From JdFR-22 sp964534325 (lineage in GTDB: Archaea; Halobacteriota; Archaeoglobi; Archaeoglobales; Archaeoglobaceae), in NCBI GenBank assembly GCA_964534325.1, contig CAZHOR010000010.1, positions 1-64,000 of the forward strand: 64,000 nucleotides of DNA, read 5' to 3'. The notes beneath the pieces are model-generated. The model was not told the DNA's origin, searched no databases, and worked only from the letters and a program-made list of their open reading frames with translations. Positions 51,305 to 58,915 of this stretch are shown in pieces (positions within the stretch are counted from its first letter, which is position 1; each line of letters begins with the position of its first letter). The position numbers and the translations under genes were made by a program.

Positions 51305-52222
51305 TTAACTGCGGCTGTTCTTCCACCATGATGGTAGGAAAATTTTGGTGTAAAGGAACTTCATTATGTCTTTCTCAGTTAATATGCCCTCTATCATCTC
51401 TTCATCCTCACCAATCAATACTACTCCATAATTCTTTTCAAGCATGACTTGTGAAATGTTAGCTATCCTGTCAAGAGGGTCACAAAATAATGGTTCCTTG
51501 TATGTGAGAAGGTCCGGATTCTTTAAAATACTACCTACCGGCTCGTTTAATGCTTTTTCTGTCTTCCCCGTAGTTAACAAATCGAATGACTCTTCCGCAA
51601 AATATCTCAATATTTCTCTTGTAGTTATTATCCCCATAAAGGCATCTTCGTCCATAATTGGAACTCTCCTGAATCCCTTGGAGATCATAGTTCTCATTAC
51701 ATCTCTAATACTATCGTTAGAGCTTGCTGTTAAAACGTTCTTGCTCATATAAAAGTTTACACGGCCCTTAAGCTCTGTATGAGCCGCCAAAAACTTCAAA
51801 ACGTCCCTTTCTGTAAGGATCCCCACTATTCTTTTTTGCTCGTCAATGACAGGGCAGCCACCCACATCATTCTCAACCATCAGTTCCAGAGCATCCGGCC
51901 AGGTTTCAGTGTTCTTTACTGCAACTACATTTTTTTCCATTATCTCTTCCACATCTATCTCTGCATTAACCGCTGCCGCTACATCTCCCCCATATTTCTC
52001 ACTTACGAGCCTGTGTTTGCCGCTTAAGAATTTTACGAGGTCTGTGGCAGAGACTATGCCCTGTAATTTCCCTGTCTCATCCACTACAGGAATCCTCCTG
52101 AAGTTGTGGTCAACCATGAATCTAAGGCAATCTAACACCTTTGTTGCCTGACCTACAGTTATGACATTCTCTGTTGCCAATTCCATGACGTTTCGGGTTT
52201 CTTCGTATCTACTTTCTTCCAT
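51305..52222 (-). CDS. Four-CBS-domain protein
   Basis: A 305-residue protein made of four CBS domains in two Bateman modules. Each starts with a V-T/V-x-x-A-x-x-x-M-x-x-x-x-x-R-R-x-P-V-x-D pattern, clearest at MVDHNFRRIPVVDE and MVENDVGGCPVIDE. Such proteins sense adenine nucleotides. The start is ATG 52222, with GGTGAT four bases upstream; longer frames are rejected. It is convergent with the CopB gene, ending four bases from it. The regulated target is unknown. Confidence 0.9.
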   Translation of the reverse strand: MEESRYEETRNVMELATENVITVGQATKVLDCLRFMVDHNFRRIPVVDETGKLQGIVSATDLVKFLSGKHRLVSEKYGGDVAAAVNAEIDVEEIMEKNVVAVKNTETWPDALELMVENDVGGCPVIDEQKRIVGILTERDVLKFLAAHTELKGRVNFYMSKNVLTASSNDSIRDVMRTMISKGFRRVPIMDEDAFMGIITTREILRYFAEESFDLLTTGKTEKALNEPVGSILKNPDLLTYKEPLFCDPLDRIANISQVMLEKNYGVVLIGEDEEMIEGILTEKDIMKFLYTKIFLPSWWKNSRS

Positions 52223-52280
52223 TTCTATCACCAATACCAAATTTAAATTCTATAAGTCTCTCACATTCTTATTTCTATTC

Positions 52281-52312
52281 ACATCTCGACGATAGTACAT
52301 CTCGATGATAGT
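52281..52312. repeat. 16-bp tandem duplication
   Basis: ACATCTCGACGATAGT (52281-52296) is followed directly by ACATCTCGATGATAGT (52297-52312), with one mismatch. It lies about 60 bp upstream of the CBS gene start. A recent tandem duplication or a paired operator would both explain it. Confidence 0.75.
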
Positions 52313-52361
52313 TGAAAAATTCAAATATTATTTTGGCGTTTTGGTATTTAAGGGGGTTGGT

Positions 52362-52442
52362 TTAGTGTTCTAAGGATAGTACTCCTGCGGCGCTTAGTGT
52401 GAGGATTACGGCTACTATTAGGGACAGGTCCTCTGGTAACAT
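52362..52442 (-). CDS. Putative 26-residue membrane peptide
   Basis: ATG 52442 opens a 26-codon frame, MLPEDLSLIVAVILTLSAAGVLS-LEH, ending at TAA 52362. It is almost entirely one hydrophobic helix with an acidic start. It may be a genuine small membrane peptide, or the last helix of a broken permease upstream. The evidence is only composition and open frame. Confidence 0.3.
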   Translation of the reverse strand: MLPEDLSLIVAVILTLSAAGVLSLEH

Positions 52443-52460
52443 CGTATTTGACTACTTTAC

Positions 52461-52730
52461 CTAAAGACTCTTCAGTAACCCATTCCAAGTACCATCTTCT
52501 GTGAAAGTCTGTCCACTTCTTTTTACCTCTGGGTACTCCACACGAGAACCAGCCAGCAGTATGATCGAACCTATCAAGATTACCAGTATACCCAAAAAGA
52601 ATTTTATCAGATAATCACCAAACTCGCCCATAGTCTTCGCCACATGGGTCGCCAGCATGGCACCCACAACAGCGAATGTCGCGTATAGGGAACCGCTGCA
52701 AAAAACAGTATCTGGTTTTTGACCAAAATT
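52461..52730 (-). pseudogene. Permease remnant (TauE/SafE-like helices)
   Basis: The open frame from 52730 down to 52461 reads GQKPDTVFCSGSLYATFAVVG, then AMLATHVAKTMGEFGDYLIKFFLGILVILIG and a short soluble tail. This looks like two membrane helices of a sulfite-exporter-type (TauE/SafE) or similar permease. It has no start codon before the helices: a TAA lies at 52731-52733, overlapping the PEP carboxylase promoter. The front part of the gene is missing, so I treat it as a decayed fragment. The family assignment is tentative. Confidence 0.4.
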
Positions 52731-52738
52731 TTAAAAAT
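52727..52738 (+). promoter_or_regulatory. TATA box of PEP carboxylase gene
   Basis: AATTTTAAAAAT ends 23 bp before ATG 52762. With no ribosome-binding motif next to the ATG, a leaderless transcript is likely. Confidence 0.5.
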
Positions 52739-52761
52739 CCACCAAATCTTAACGATTTAAG

Positions 52762-54222
52762 ATGATAAAAATACCCAAGTGCATGAGCACTCAGCACCCG
52801 GATAACGTCAACTTACCCTTCTTCGCCACCAATACGGAGCTGGGAGGGGAAGATGAGATACAGGAAGCCTACTATGCGTTCTCTCATCTGGAATGCGATG
52901 AGCAGATGTGGGACTGTGAAGGAAAGGAAGTGGATAATTTTGTGGTCAAAAAATTGCTGACCAAATACGAATCCTTCTTTGAAGAGAAAACCCTGGGTGA
53001 TGACGTTTTCTTGACCCTTAGAGTCCCTAATCCCACGGTAGAAAAGGCTGAGGCCAAAATCTTGCTGGAGACACTGGAAAGCATTCCCAGATCCTTTGAC
53101 GCTGCCAAACTGTTTTATCAGAAAGATGTTCCTCCCATATTCGAAGTGATCCTTCCCATGACTGCTTCATATAAATCACTGGATAGGGTTTACCGGTATT
53201 ATCATGATTTTGTGGTGGGCAAGCAATATAAACCCTTCAGAGAGGGTGACCTGACCATTTCGGAGTGGATTGGAGAGTTCAAGCCTGACAGGATAGATGT
53301 GATACCTTTGTTCGAGGACAAGGATTACATGCTCACCGCTCACCAGATGATCAGAGAATATCTTCATGATAAGGACATAGAGTACCAGAGGGTTTTCCTG
53401 GCAAGATCTGATCCTGCAATGAACTACGGGATTGTCAGTGCAGTCCTGTTGAACAAAATAGCTCTTCAAAGGTTGCATAGGGTATCGGAAGAGACCGGAG
53501 TGAAAATGTTCCCTATCGTGGGGGTTGGCTCTTGTCCCTTCAGAGGGAATCTTTCACCCACAAATGTGGATAACGCTCTCCAAGAGTATCCCAGCGCCCA
53601 CACGTTCACCATCCAATCTGCTTTCAAGTACGATTATTCTCCAGATGAAGCGAGAAGAGGTATCAGAAAGATAAGAGAGAGGAAAACAGGTTCTCCTCAA
53701 GAACTGGAGGAACAAAAAAGCCTGGAAATAATATCCAAATACAGTAGAGAATATCGGAAACAGGTAACGGAGCTGGCTCCTGCGGTAAATAAGGTCGCCA
53801 GATTCGTACCCAGCAGACGAAAAAGAAAACTCCACGTTGGTTTGTTTGGCTACTCCCGGAGTGTTGAAGGAGTTACTCTTCCCAGAGCGATCTCTTTTAC
53901 TGCAGCTCTTTACTCCATCGGGCTTCCTCCAGAACTCCTGGGTTTGAATGCCCTGGATGAAGACGATTATCAGTTCGTTAAGGATACCTACGTGAATTTT
54001 GAGGACGATTTGAAGGACTCATTGAAATATTTCAACCCGGACACCCCTTTCCTACCGGAGGAGCTTAGGACCAGCATAGACGAACTTCCCATCTATTTTG
54101 AACCAGATAATGAGCATAAGAGGGTTACAGATATTATAGCGAATTCTATAAGGATGGGAGAGGTTGACGGGCTAAAAGAGTATGTGTTAAGAGCGGCGAG
54201 CTTGAGAAAATTTTTAGGATAG
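52762..54222 (+). CDS. ppcA: Phosphoenolpyruvate carboxylase, archaeal type
   Basis: Fixes bicarbonate onto PEP to give oxaloacetate, an anaplerotic step. At 486 residues it is the short archaeal form (PpcA), about half the size of bacterial PEPC. The MSTQHPDNVNLPFF opening is diagnostic. The VFLARSDPAMNYG block, the GVGSCPFRGNLSP catalytic loop and the GLFGYSRSVEG segment are all intact. It is transcribed alone from the TATA box just upstream. It would supply oxaloacetate for amino acids and other biosynthesis. Confidence 0.96.
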   Translation: MIKIPKCMSTQHPDNVNLPFFATNTELGGEDEIQEAYYAFSHLECDEQMWDCEGKEVDNFVVKKLLTKYESFFEEKTLGDDVFLTLRVPNPTVEKAEAKILLETLESIPRSFDAAKLFYQKDVPPIFEVILPMTASYKSLDRVYRYYHDFVVGKQYKPFREGDLTISEWIGEFKPDRIDVIPLFEDKDYMLTAHQMIREYLHDKDIEYQRVFLARSDPAMNYGIVSAVLLNKIALQRLHRVSEETGVKMFPIVGVGSCPFRGNLSPTNVDNALQEYPSAHTFTIQSAFKYDYSPDEARRGIRKIRERKTGSPQELEEQKSLEIISKYSREYRKQVTELAPAVNKVARFVPSRRKRKLHVGLFGYSRSVEGVTLPRAISFTAALYSIGLPPELLGLNALDEDDYQFVKDTYVNFEDDLKDSLKYFNPDTPFLPEELRTSIDELPIYFEPDNEHKRVTDIIANSIRMGEVDGLKEYVLRAASLRKFLG

Positions 54223-54242
54223 CCGTATCTCTGTTACATAAG

Positions 54243-54250
54243 GTTTAAAT
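54243..54250 (+). promoter_or_regulatory. TATA box of PGF-CTERM protein gene
   Basis: GTTTAAAT ends 22 bp before ATG 54273. The run of G before the ATG is too close to act as a ribosome-binding site, so a leaderless transcript is preferred. Confidence 0.45.
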
Positions 54251-54272
54251 CCTTTCAGTCAGATGGGGGGGT

Positions 54273-55496
54273 ATGAGGAGGTATATATTCTTAATTTTGG
54301 CAATTCTCCTTATACTGCTTGCCAGCGATGCGGTTGTAGCACAAATGGGACGCGGCGGTATGGGTCCAGGCGGTATGGGCCCAGGAGGAATGGGGCACTG
54401 GCAAATAGGACACAACATGTGGGAACAGGGACAATCGATTAGGGCAGATCACAACTGGCGAGGGATGGGATTCATGCATTCCGCAGGGAACGCTTACGGT
54501 CACTATGTGACCTTCAATATCACTGAGGAAGGAAATGTTCTGTACTACACTATAGCCGGAGACTCACTGTTCAACGTAACCTTTGAACCGTTCGATTTCC
54601 AATCACAGACGGTCAGAGGCAGGAGTTCAGTAACCACCTTGGTAGGAGATAGTACAGTTGTCCAGCTCCACGATAACCCTGCAGGAGTTATAAACATTCT
54701 TCCCAGTGAAGATATTACCATCACATTTGAACTGGCCGACTACGTGAACGCTTCACAGGAAGGAGAGTACGTAGAATTGAGAACACAGAACGTTACAGGA
54801 TATGTGATAGGGACGGGAGATGTTGAGTTCGATCTGACAGATGATGAGCTTACTGTGGAAGCAGGACCGGAAAGTACCATTGTCTTTAGGGCTCCACCTG
54901 TTAACGTTCCTTCTTACGGGTTCATGCACCAGAGATACGCTCAAGAAATAGCTCAGAACAGGATCGGGCTGGAGGTGGCATTTGGTACCAACTCAACGTA
55001 TGACGTGGTCAATTACTCCCCCAACATGCGCCTGGAATTACAGGAAATAAGGGAAGAGCGCATCAGGATGCAGGTGAACTCCACGGATCCTGAGGGAAGG
55101 GTCATATCCGTGAACCTGGATAACACCTCACTGGAGATAAGAGAAGGGCAGAGGCTGAGGATCTACTATGATGAACAGCCTCTTAACTGCACAGACGATC
55201 CGGAGACCGTGTTGAACGGCACAGAACAACCTCTATGCTGGGTATCACCAGTGCAGAACAGATCAGCAACATGTTTGATGTATATACCCAACTTCTCAGT
55301 GCACACCATCGACCTGGTAGCCGAAGAAGAAACGAAAACCCCCACACCATCTGAAACGGTGACCACCATGACAACCACTGAAGCACCACCAACCGAATCA
55401 CCCACCGAACAACCAAGGATCCCTGGTTTCGAGATAGTAAGTGGAATAGCCGCTTTGATAGCCATAGCACTTATTTTCGTCCGGAGAAAAGACTGA
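54273..55496 (+). CDS. Secreted PGF-CTERM surface protein, unknown
   Basis: A 407-residue exported protein. A signal peptide at about 1-24 is followed by a Gly/Met-rich stretch (RGGMGPGGMGPGGMGH) and a long beta-rich ectodomain with many N-x-S/T sequons. A Thr/Pro/Glu-rich stalk lies near 350-380. The end is a PGF-CTERM tail, IPGFEIVSGIAALIAIA...RRKD. The tail predicts cleavage by an archaeosortase and lipid anchoring on the cell surface. I recognise no catalytic domain. The His/Met-rich N-terminus could bind copper. Confidence 0.82.
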   Translation: MRRYIFLILAILLILLASDAVVAQMGRGGMGPGGMGPGGMGHWQIGHNMWEQGQSIRADHNWRGMGFMHSAGNAYGHYVTFNITEEGNVLYYTIAGDSLFNVTFEPFDFQSQTVRGRSSVTTLVGDSTVVQLHDNPAGVINILPSEDITITFELADYVNASQEGEYVELRTQNVTGYVIGTGDVEFDLTDDELTVEAGPESTIVFRAPPVNVPSYGFMHQRYAQEIAQNRIGLEVAFGTNSTYDVVNYSPNMRLELQEIREERIRMQVNSTDPEGRVISVNLDNTSLEIREGQRLRIYYDEQPLNCTDDPETVLNGTEQPLCWVSPVQNRSATCLMYIPNFSVHTIDLVAEEETKTPTPSETVTTMTTTEAPPTESPTEQPRIPGFEIVSGIAALIAIALIFVRRKD

Positions 55497-55684
55497 ATAG
55501 GAAAACACTAAAAGGAATAATTGGAGGGCCTAAGAGCCCTATATTTTATTTTAAGTAGCTTTTCGGAGGCCAAGGTAAAAAATGTGTTTAATGGCCTAAA
55601 TTTTCATTTTTGCCTATAATTTTTCACAATGGCTAATTACGGTGAAATCGAATAATTATGTTCAAATTAGGGGGTGTTCATAGA

Positions 55685-56617
55685 ATGTTCAAGAAAAGTT
55701 ATGTCATAATAGCCGTTATTGCGGTGCTAGTTATGACAGGGATGGTTTTAGCAGACTTTGGTAGTGGTATGAGCAATACTAAAGGAAAAGGCAAAGATAT
55801 GGGAAACGGATTCGTCGGTGGTTTCAATTCAGTCCATGAAGACAAGTTGAAAGCCTACCAGAAAGAAGGTGGGGAGGTCAACTGGATCTTACCTGGTCCT
55901 AGAGAGTTAGATCCCGAGATCTTTGGTGACGTTGAGAATCCATTAGGTTTTGAAGAAGGTATAGGTGTTCCCATTGGTGCCAGGGAAAATGATAGTGGAG
56001 GCAACTGGACTACTACTTCATTCCCAACTCCTTTCTCCGACAAATATGCTCCAGTATCTGGCTCATTTGATACCTGGATGGTAGATAAGACGCCCGTTGA
56101 CCAGTATGATGGTTCAACCCCAGATTATGCTCAGGGAGTCTTCAAGTTCACCAGTCCCGACAGCAGCATGGAATACACTCTCGTCCTCAAACATGTCGCA
56201 TCCAATAATCCGGAGAGTGCCCACCCGTTCCTTGGCGGCGTAGTGATTGATGGATGGTTACACGGGAAGACATCCGTAGGGACTAGATTAATGCCCACAG
56301 TTTATACATATGGTGCTTTCTGGGGAATAGCCGAACTCTGGGTGGATAATGGGACAGCCGAAAAATGTTACGACAATGTTATGCTGCACGTAATGATAAC
56401 CGAGAACGTCAGAAATGACGATTACGAGCTAATGATAGACAGTGAACTGGAAGAAAAGAGGAAGAACAAAGGTTTGGGTATCGACACTCATGTAATGGTT
56501 CCACCAGGAGCAGTACCTGAGGATGCGAGATACACTTTGCCCGATGACATGAAACAACCGTTCCTGCACATAATGTATGAGGATACAGATCTCAGAGGAA
56601 CCGAGATCCTCGATTAA
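55685..56617 (+). CDS. Exported protein of unknown function
   Basis: A 310-residue protein with a signal peptide (MFKKSYVIIAVIAVLVMTGMV-LA). The mature part is soluble and rich in Gly/Asp/Pro, with aromatic motifs such as WILPGPRELDPEIFG and AFWGIAELWVDNG. No domain is recognised and there is no C-terminal anchor. The start is ATG 55685, with GGGGGTG upstream; ATG 55658 is in frame but poorly placed. It follows the PGF-CTERM protein on the same strand by about 190 bp and may be functionally linked to it. Confidence 0.7.
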   Translation: MFKKSYVIIAVIAVLVMTGMVLADFGSGMSNTKGKGKDMGNGFVGGFNSVHEDKLKAYQKEGGEVNWILPGPRELDPEIFGDVENPLGFEEGIGVPIGARENDSGGNWTTTSFPTPFSDKYAPVSGSFDTWMVDKTPVDQYDGSTPDYAQGVFKFTSPDSSMEYTLVLKHVASNNPESAHPFLGGVVIDGWLHGKTSVGTRLMPTVYTYGAFWGIAELWVDNGTAEKCYDNVMLHVMITENVRNDDYELMIDSELEEKRKNKGLGIDTHVMVPPGAVPEDARYTLPDDMKQPFLHIMYEDTDLRGTEILD

Positions 56618-56812
56618 AACTCTCTTATTTTATTTTTCATTCTGAGATATCTAGTTCCGCCGATATCTAGTTAGCGAACTTGCAATGTCAACACAGCTTC
56701 TCTAGCGTACTGAATAGTGTAAACCTGAAATAAATCTACATACAAAGGGGGGTGAAGGGGGAATCATGAGGGCCATTAGAAATTATGATCCCCTCTCAAA
56801 AAATTTTTTAAA

Positions 56813-56830
56813 TTTTAGATTAATCTAAAA
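56813..56830. promoter_or_regulatory. Perfect 18-bp palindromic operator
   Basis: TTTTAGATTAATCTAAAA is a perfect palindrome ending two bases before the GTG of the DtxR-like gene. It resembles the TTAGGTTAACCTAA-type sites of archaeal DtxR/MDR1 regulators. It overlaps the expected transcription start, so metal-loaded repressor would autoregulate. Confidence 0.75.
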
Positions 56831-56832
56831 AT

Positions 56833-57417
56833 GTGGAACGTGTTGAAGAGTATCTGGAAGCGATATGGGATATTCAGAGTGGCGAGAAGAGGATGGTGAA
56901 GACCAACGACTTATCCAAGAAGCTCAATGTCAAGCCGTCCAGTGTGACCGAGATGCTTTCCAAGCTGAATGAGATGAAGTATGTGGAGTACCAGCCCTAC
57001 TATGGAGTTTATTTAACGGAGAAGGGTGAAGAGTACGCTTGGAAGATCAAGAGGTATCACCGGATCTTTGAGACTTTTTTCAAGGATTTTCTGGAGATCG
57101 ATGAGGATGAGGCCCACAAGCTGAGCTGTGAGCTGGAGCATCACGTTAACGACGCTGTTGCGGAGAAAGTATGTGGGGTTATAGCCAGCTCTGATTGCGA
57201 GATCTGTGAGGAGTGCACCTTCAATATTTATCGGCTTTCGGAGGCAGAACCGGGCGCTTATGAGGTGATTTTCTCTCCTGCCGCTGCAGTCAAGATGGGA
57301 GTGAAACCGGGAACTGTCCTGGAGTTGAAAGATGACGGTGCGGTCAGCATTAGCGGTGAAGAATACCAGATATCCCCCAAAATCTCGTCCAAGATCATTG
57401 TAGAAGGAACCAGCTAA
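56833..57417 (+). CDS. DtxR/MntR-family metal-dependent regulator
   Basis: A 194-residue repressor with an N-terminal winged helix (residues about 5-65: EYLEAIWDIQ...KPSSVTEMLSKLNEMKYVEYQPYYGVYLTEKG). A dimerisation domain follows with H-rich ELEHHV at about 100. A cysteine cluster, CGVIASSDCEICEEC, lies around 115-130. The C-terminal module is FeoA/SH3-like. It binds Fe2+ or Mn2+ and represses uptake genes. The start is GTG; an ATG two bases earlier is out of frame. The perfect palindrome at 56813-56830 strongly suggests self-repression. Confidence 0.9.
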   Translation: MERVEEYLEAIWDIQSGEKRMVKTNDLSKKLNVKPSSVTEMLSKLNEMKYVEYQPYYGVYLTEKGEEYAWKIKRYHRIFETFFKDFLEIDEDEAHKLSCELEHHVNDAVAEKVCGVIASSDCEICEECTFNIYRLSEAEPGAYEVIFSPAAAVKMGVKPGTVLELKDDGAVSISGEEYQISPKISSKIIVEGTS

Positions 57418-57445
57418 AAATCCTTGACTTAATCTTTCATATTGC

Positions 57446-58132
57446 TTAACCCTGGGTCTGGAGAGCTTCGCCTCTGACTGCTATCCCTGTGGCGAAGGAA
57501 ACGGCGGATAGGCCGGTCTCCTTACATCTTTCGATTGCTGAGTCAAGTATGGCTGCCTTGGAGACCAGCAGAGGTATCCCTACTCGCACGCATTTGGCTA
57601 CCATACCCTGAGATATCCTCCCCGATACGAGAAGGAACGTCTTATTCAGTTCGACTTTTTTCATTATTCCCGTCCCGATGGCTTTGTCGATGGCATTGTG
57701 TCGGCCTACATCGTAAGCTCTGACCACCATACCCTCCTTACTGACCAGCGCGGCGATGTGGTATCCTCTGGTCTTCTTATACTCTTCAGCCTCTAGATAC
57801 TGGAGAGCGTCTCTGCATTCATCCAGTGTAAATCTCTCTCCTCCTCGGACAAGTGGAAGACTATCAACCGCGCTATAAATGCCTGGAGAGCCTGAAGAGC
57901 GCAGACCTAACTTCTGACTCTTTACGGGAGCATTAACATAAACCGTATTATCTTTCAATTCGATAGTGAAGTTGTTATCCTTGACCAGGCCTTCAGAGAG
58001 CAAAAAACCGGTCACCATCTCTTCCAGATTGCGGGGTGTGCATGATATATTGAAGCTCAACTCCCCGGCTACGATGGTAACCATGGCTTCTTGAGGGATT
58101 TCCAGTCTGTGGTCGATCTCTACTATGTCCAT
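57446..58132 (-). CDS. FdhD-family protein without the CxxC motif
   Basis: A 228-residue homologue of FdhD, the sulfurtransferase that sulfurates the molybdenum or tungsten cofactor of formate dehydrogenase. Conserved blocks are present: the N-terminal CTPRNLEEMVTGFLLSEGL, the TRGYHIAALV segment and YDVGRHNAIDKAIG. In FdhD a CxxC loop in the middle carries sulfur. Here the loop reads LRSSGSPGIYSA, with both cysteines replaced. Either sulfur is carried differently or the protein has a chaperone-only role. The start is ATG 58132, probably leaderless, with ATTTTAATATTG 19-30 bp before it. Confidence 0.85.
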   Translation of the reverse strand: MDIVEIDHRLEIPQEAMVTIVAGELSFNISCTPRNLEEMVTGFLLSEGLVKDNNFTIELKDNTVYVNAPVKSQKLGLRSSGSPGIYSAVDSLPLVRGGERFTLDECRDALQYLEAEEYKKTRGYHIAALVSKEGMVVRAYDVGRHNAIDKAIGTGIMKKVELNKTFLLVSGRISQGMVAKCVRVGIPLLVSKAAILDSAIERCKETGLSAVSFATGIAVRGEALQTQG

Positions 58133-58181
58133 AGTTACCAGATAAATGAACAATATTAAAATTTTACATCCAGTTCCAGTT

Positions 58182-58904
58182 CTACAGCCTCTTCTTTCGC
58201 GCCTCGGTGGCCAGCTCGTGGGCAGCTCTCACGGGTTCAGGAAGCTTGTACCCTTTTAAACACTCTTTGGCGAATGACAGAGCGGTTTGAGGTGTTATGC
58301 GTCCTCCAGGGGATACGTAGATGGGTCTACATCTCTTACACGTCTTCAGTGCATATCCTATTAGCTCGCCCTCGTTCATCAGGGGTTTGCTCTCCAGAAT
58401 TTCCTGAGGCTCTTCCACCTCCCCAAAAAGCCTCTTTTTGGTGATGCCGATAGTGGGTAAATCCGTTTTGACAGCCACATAACAGGCCAGACCGCATTTG
58501 CGGGGGTGAGCAATTCCGCTGCCGTCGACAACTACCACCACCTTAGACTTATCAAGATCTTCGATAGTGGTGATTACTGCCCTCACCGCCCTCACTGCGG
58601 GCATGCCTTCTCTGAACATGAGGAAGGTGGGTATGTAGGGGAAAGTGACGTTCTCCACAGTTGTCTTACCTCTTACCGGCTCCAGAGAAGGGAATTTGAG
58701 GAGTGCGCATGCAGAGATGACTTTCTCTCCCACAAAAGACTGGTCCACCCCCGCCACATAATCAATTCTATTTACATCAAAGCCATCAGAAAGAACTACC
58801 TTCTCCGCCAGCTCCTGCTGAGACCTTCTCAACTCCTCCAGATCATAACCACCCTTTTCCTCTCCCCTTACCTTTCCAGTTCCTTTCCCCTTCTCTTTAT
58901 TCAT
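58182..58904 (-). CDS. nfi: Endonuclease V (deoxyinosine repair)
   Basis: Cuts DNA one base 3' of deoxyinosine from deaminated adenine. The 240-residue product starts with a Lys/Gly-rich, possibly disordered N-terminus of about 20 residues. The conserved core follows: AGVDQSF (D54), PYIPTFLMFREG near residue 90 and DGSGIAHPRKCG near 127, which supply the metal ligands and the inosine-wedge motif. GatA ends 11 bp upstream of its ATG on the same strand, so it is probably cotranscribed with gatC-gatA. Confidence 0.92.
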   Translation of the reverse strand: MNKEKGKGTGKVRGEEKGGYDLEELRRSQQELAEKVVLSDGFDVNRIDYVAGVDQSFVGEKVISACALLKFPSLEPVRGKTTVENVTFPYIPTFLMFREGMPAVRAVRAVITTIEDLDKSKVVVVVDGSGIAHPRKCGLACYVAVKTDLPTIGITKKRLFGEVEEPQEILESKPLMNEGELIGYALKTCKRCRPIYVSPGGRITPQTALSFAKECLKGYKLPEPVRAAHELATEARKKRL

Positions 58905-58915
58905 GGTGCCCCAGT

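Noticed and set aside
56831..56833. ATG just before the DtxR-type gene as its start
   Set aside because: It is two bases upstream in a different frame; the conserved protein begins at GTG 56833.
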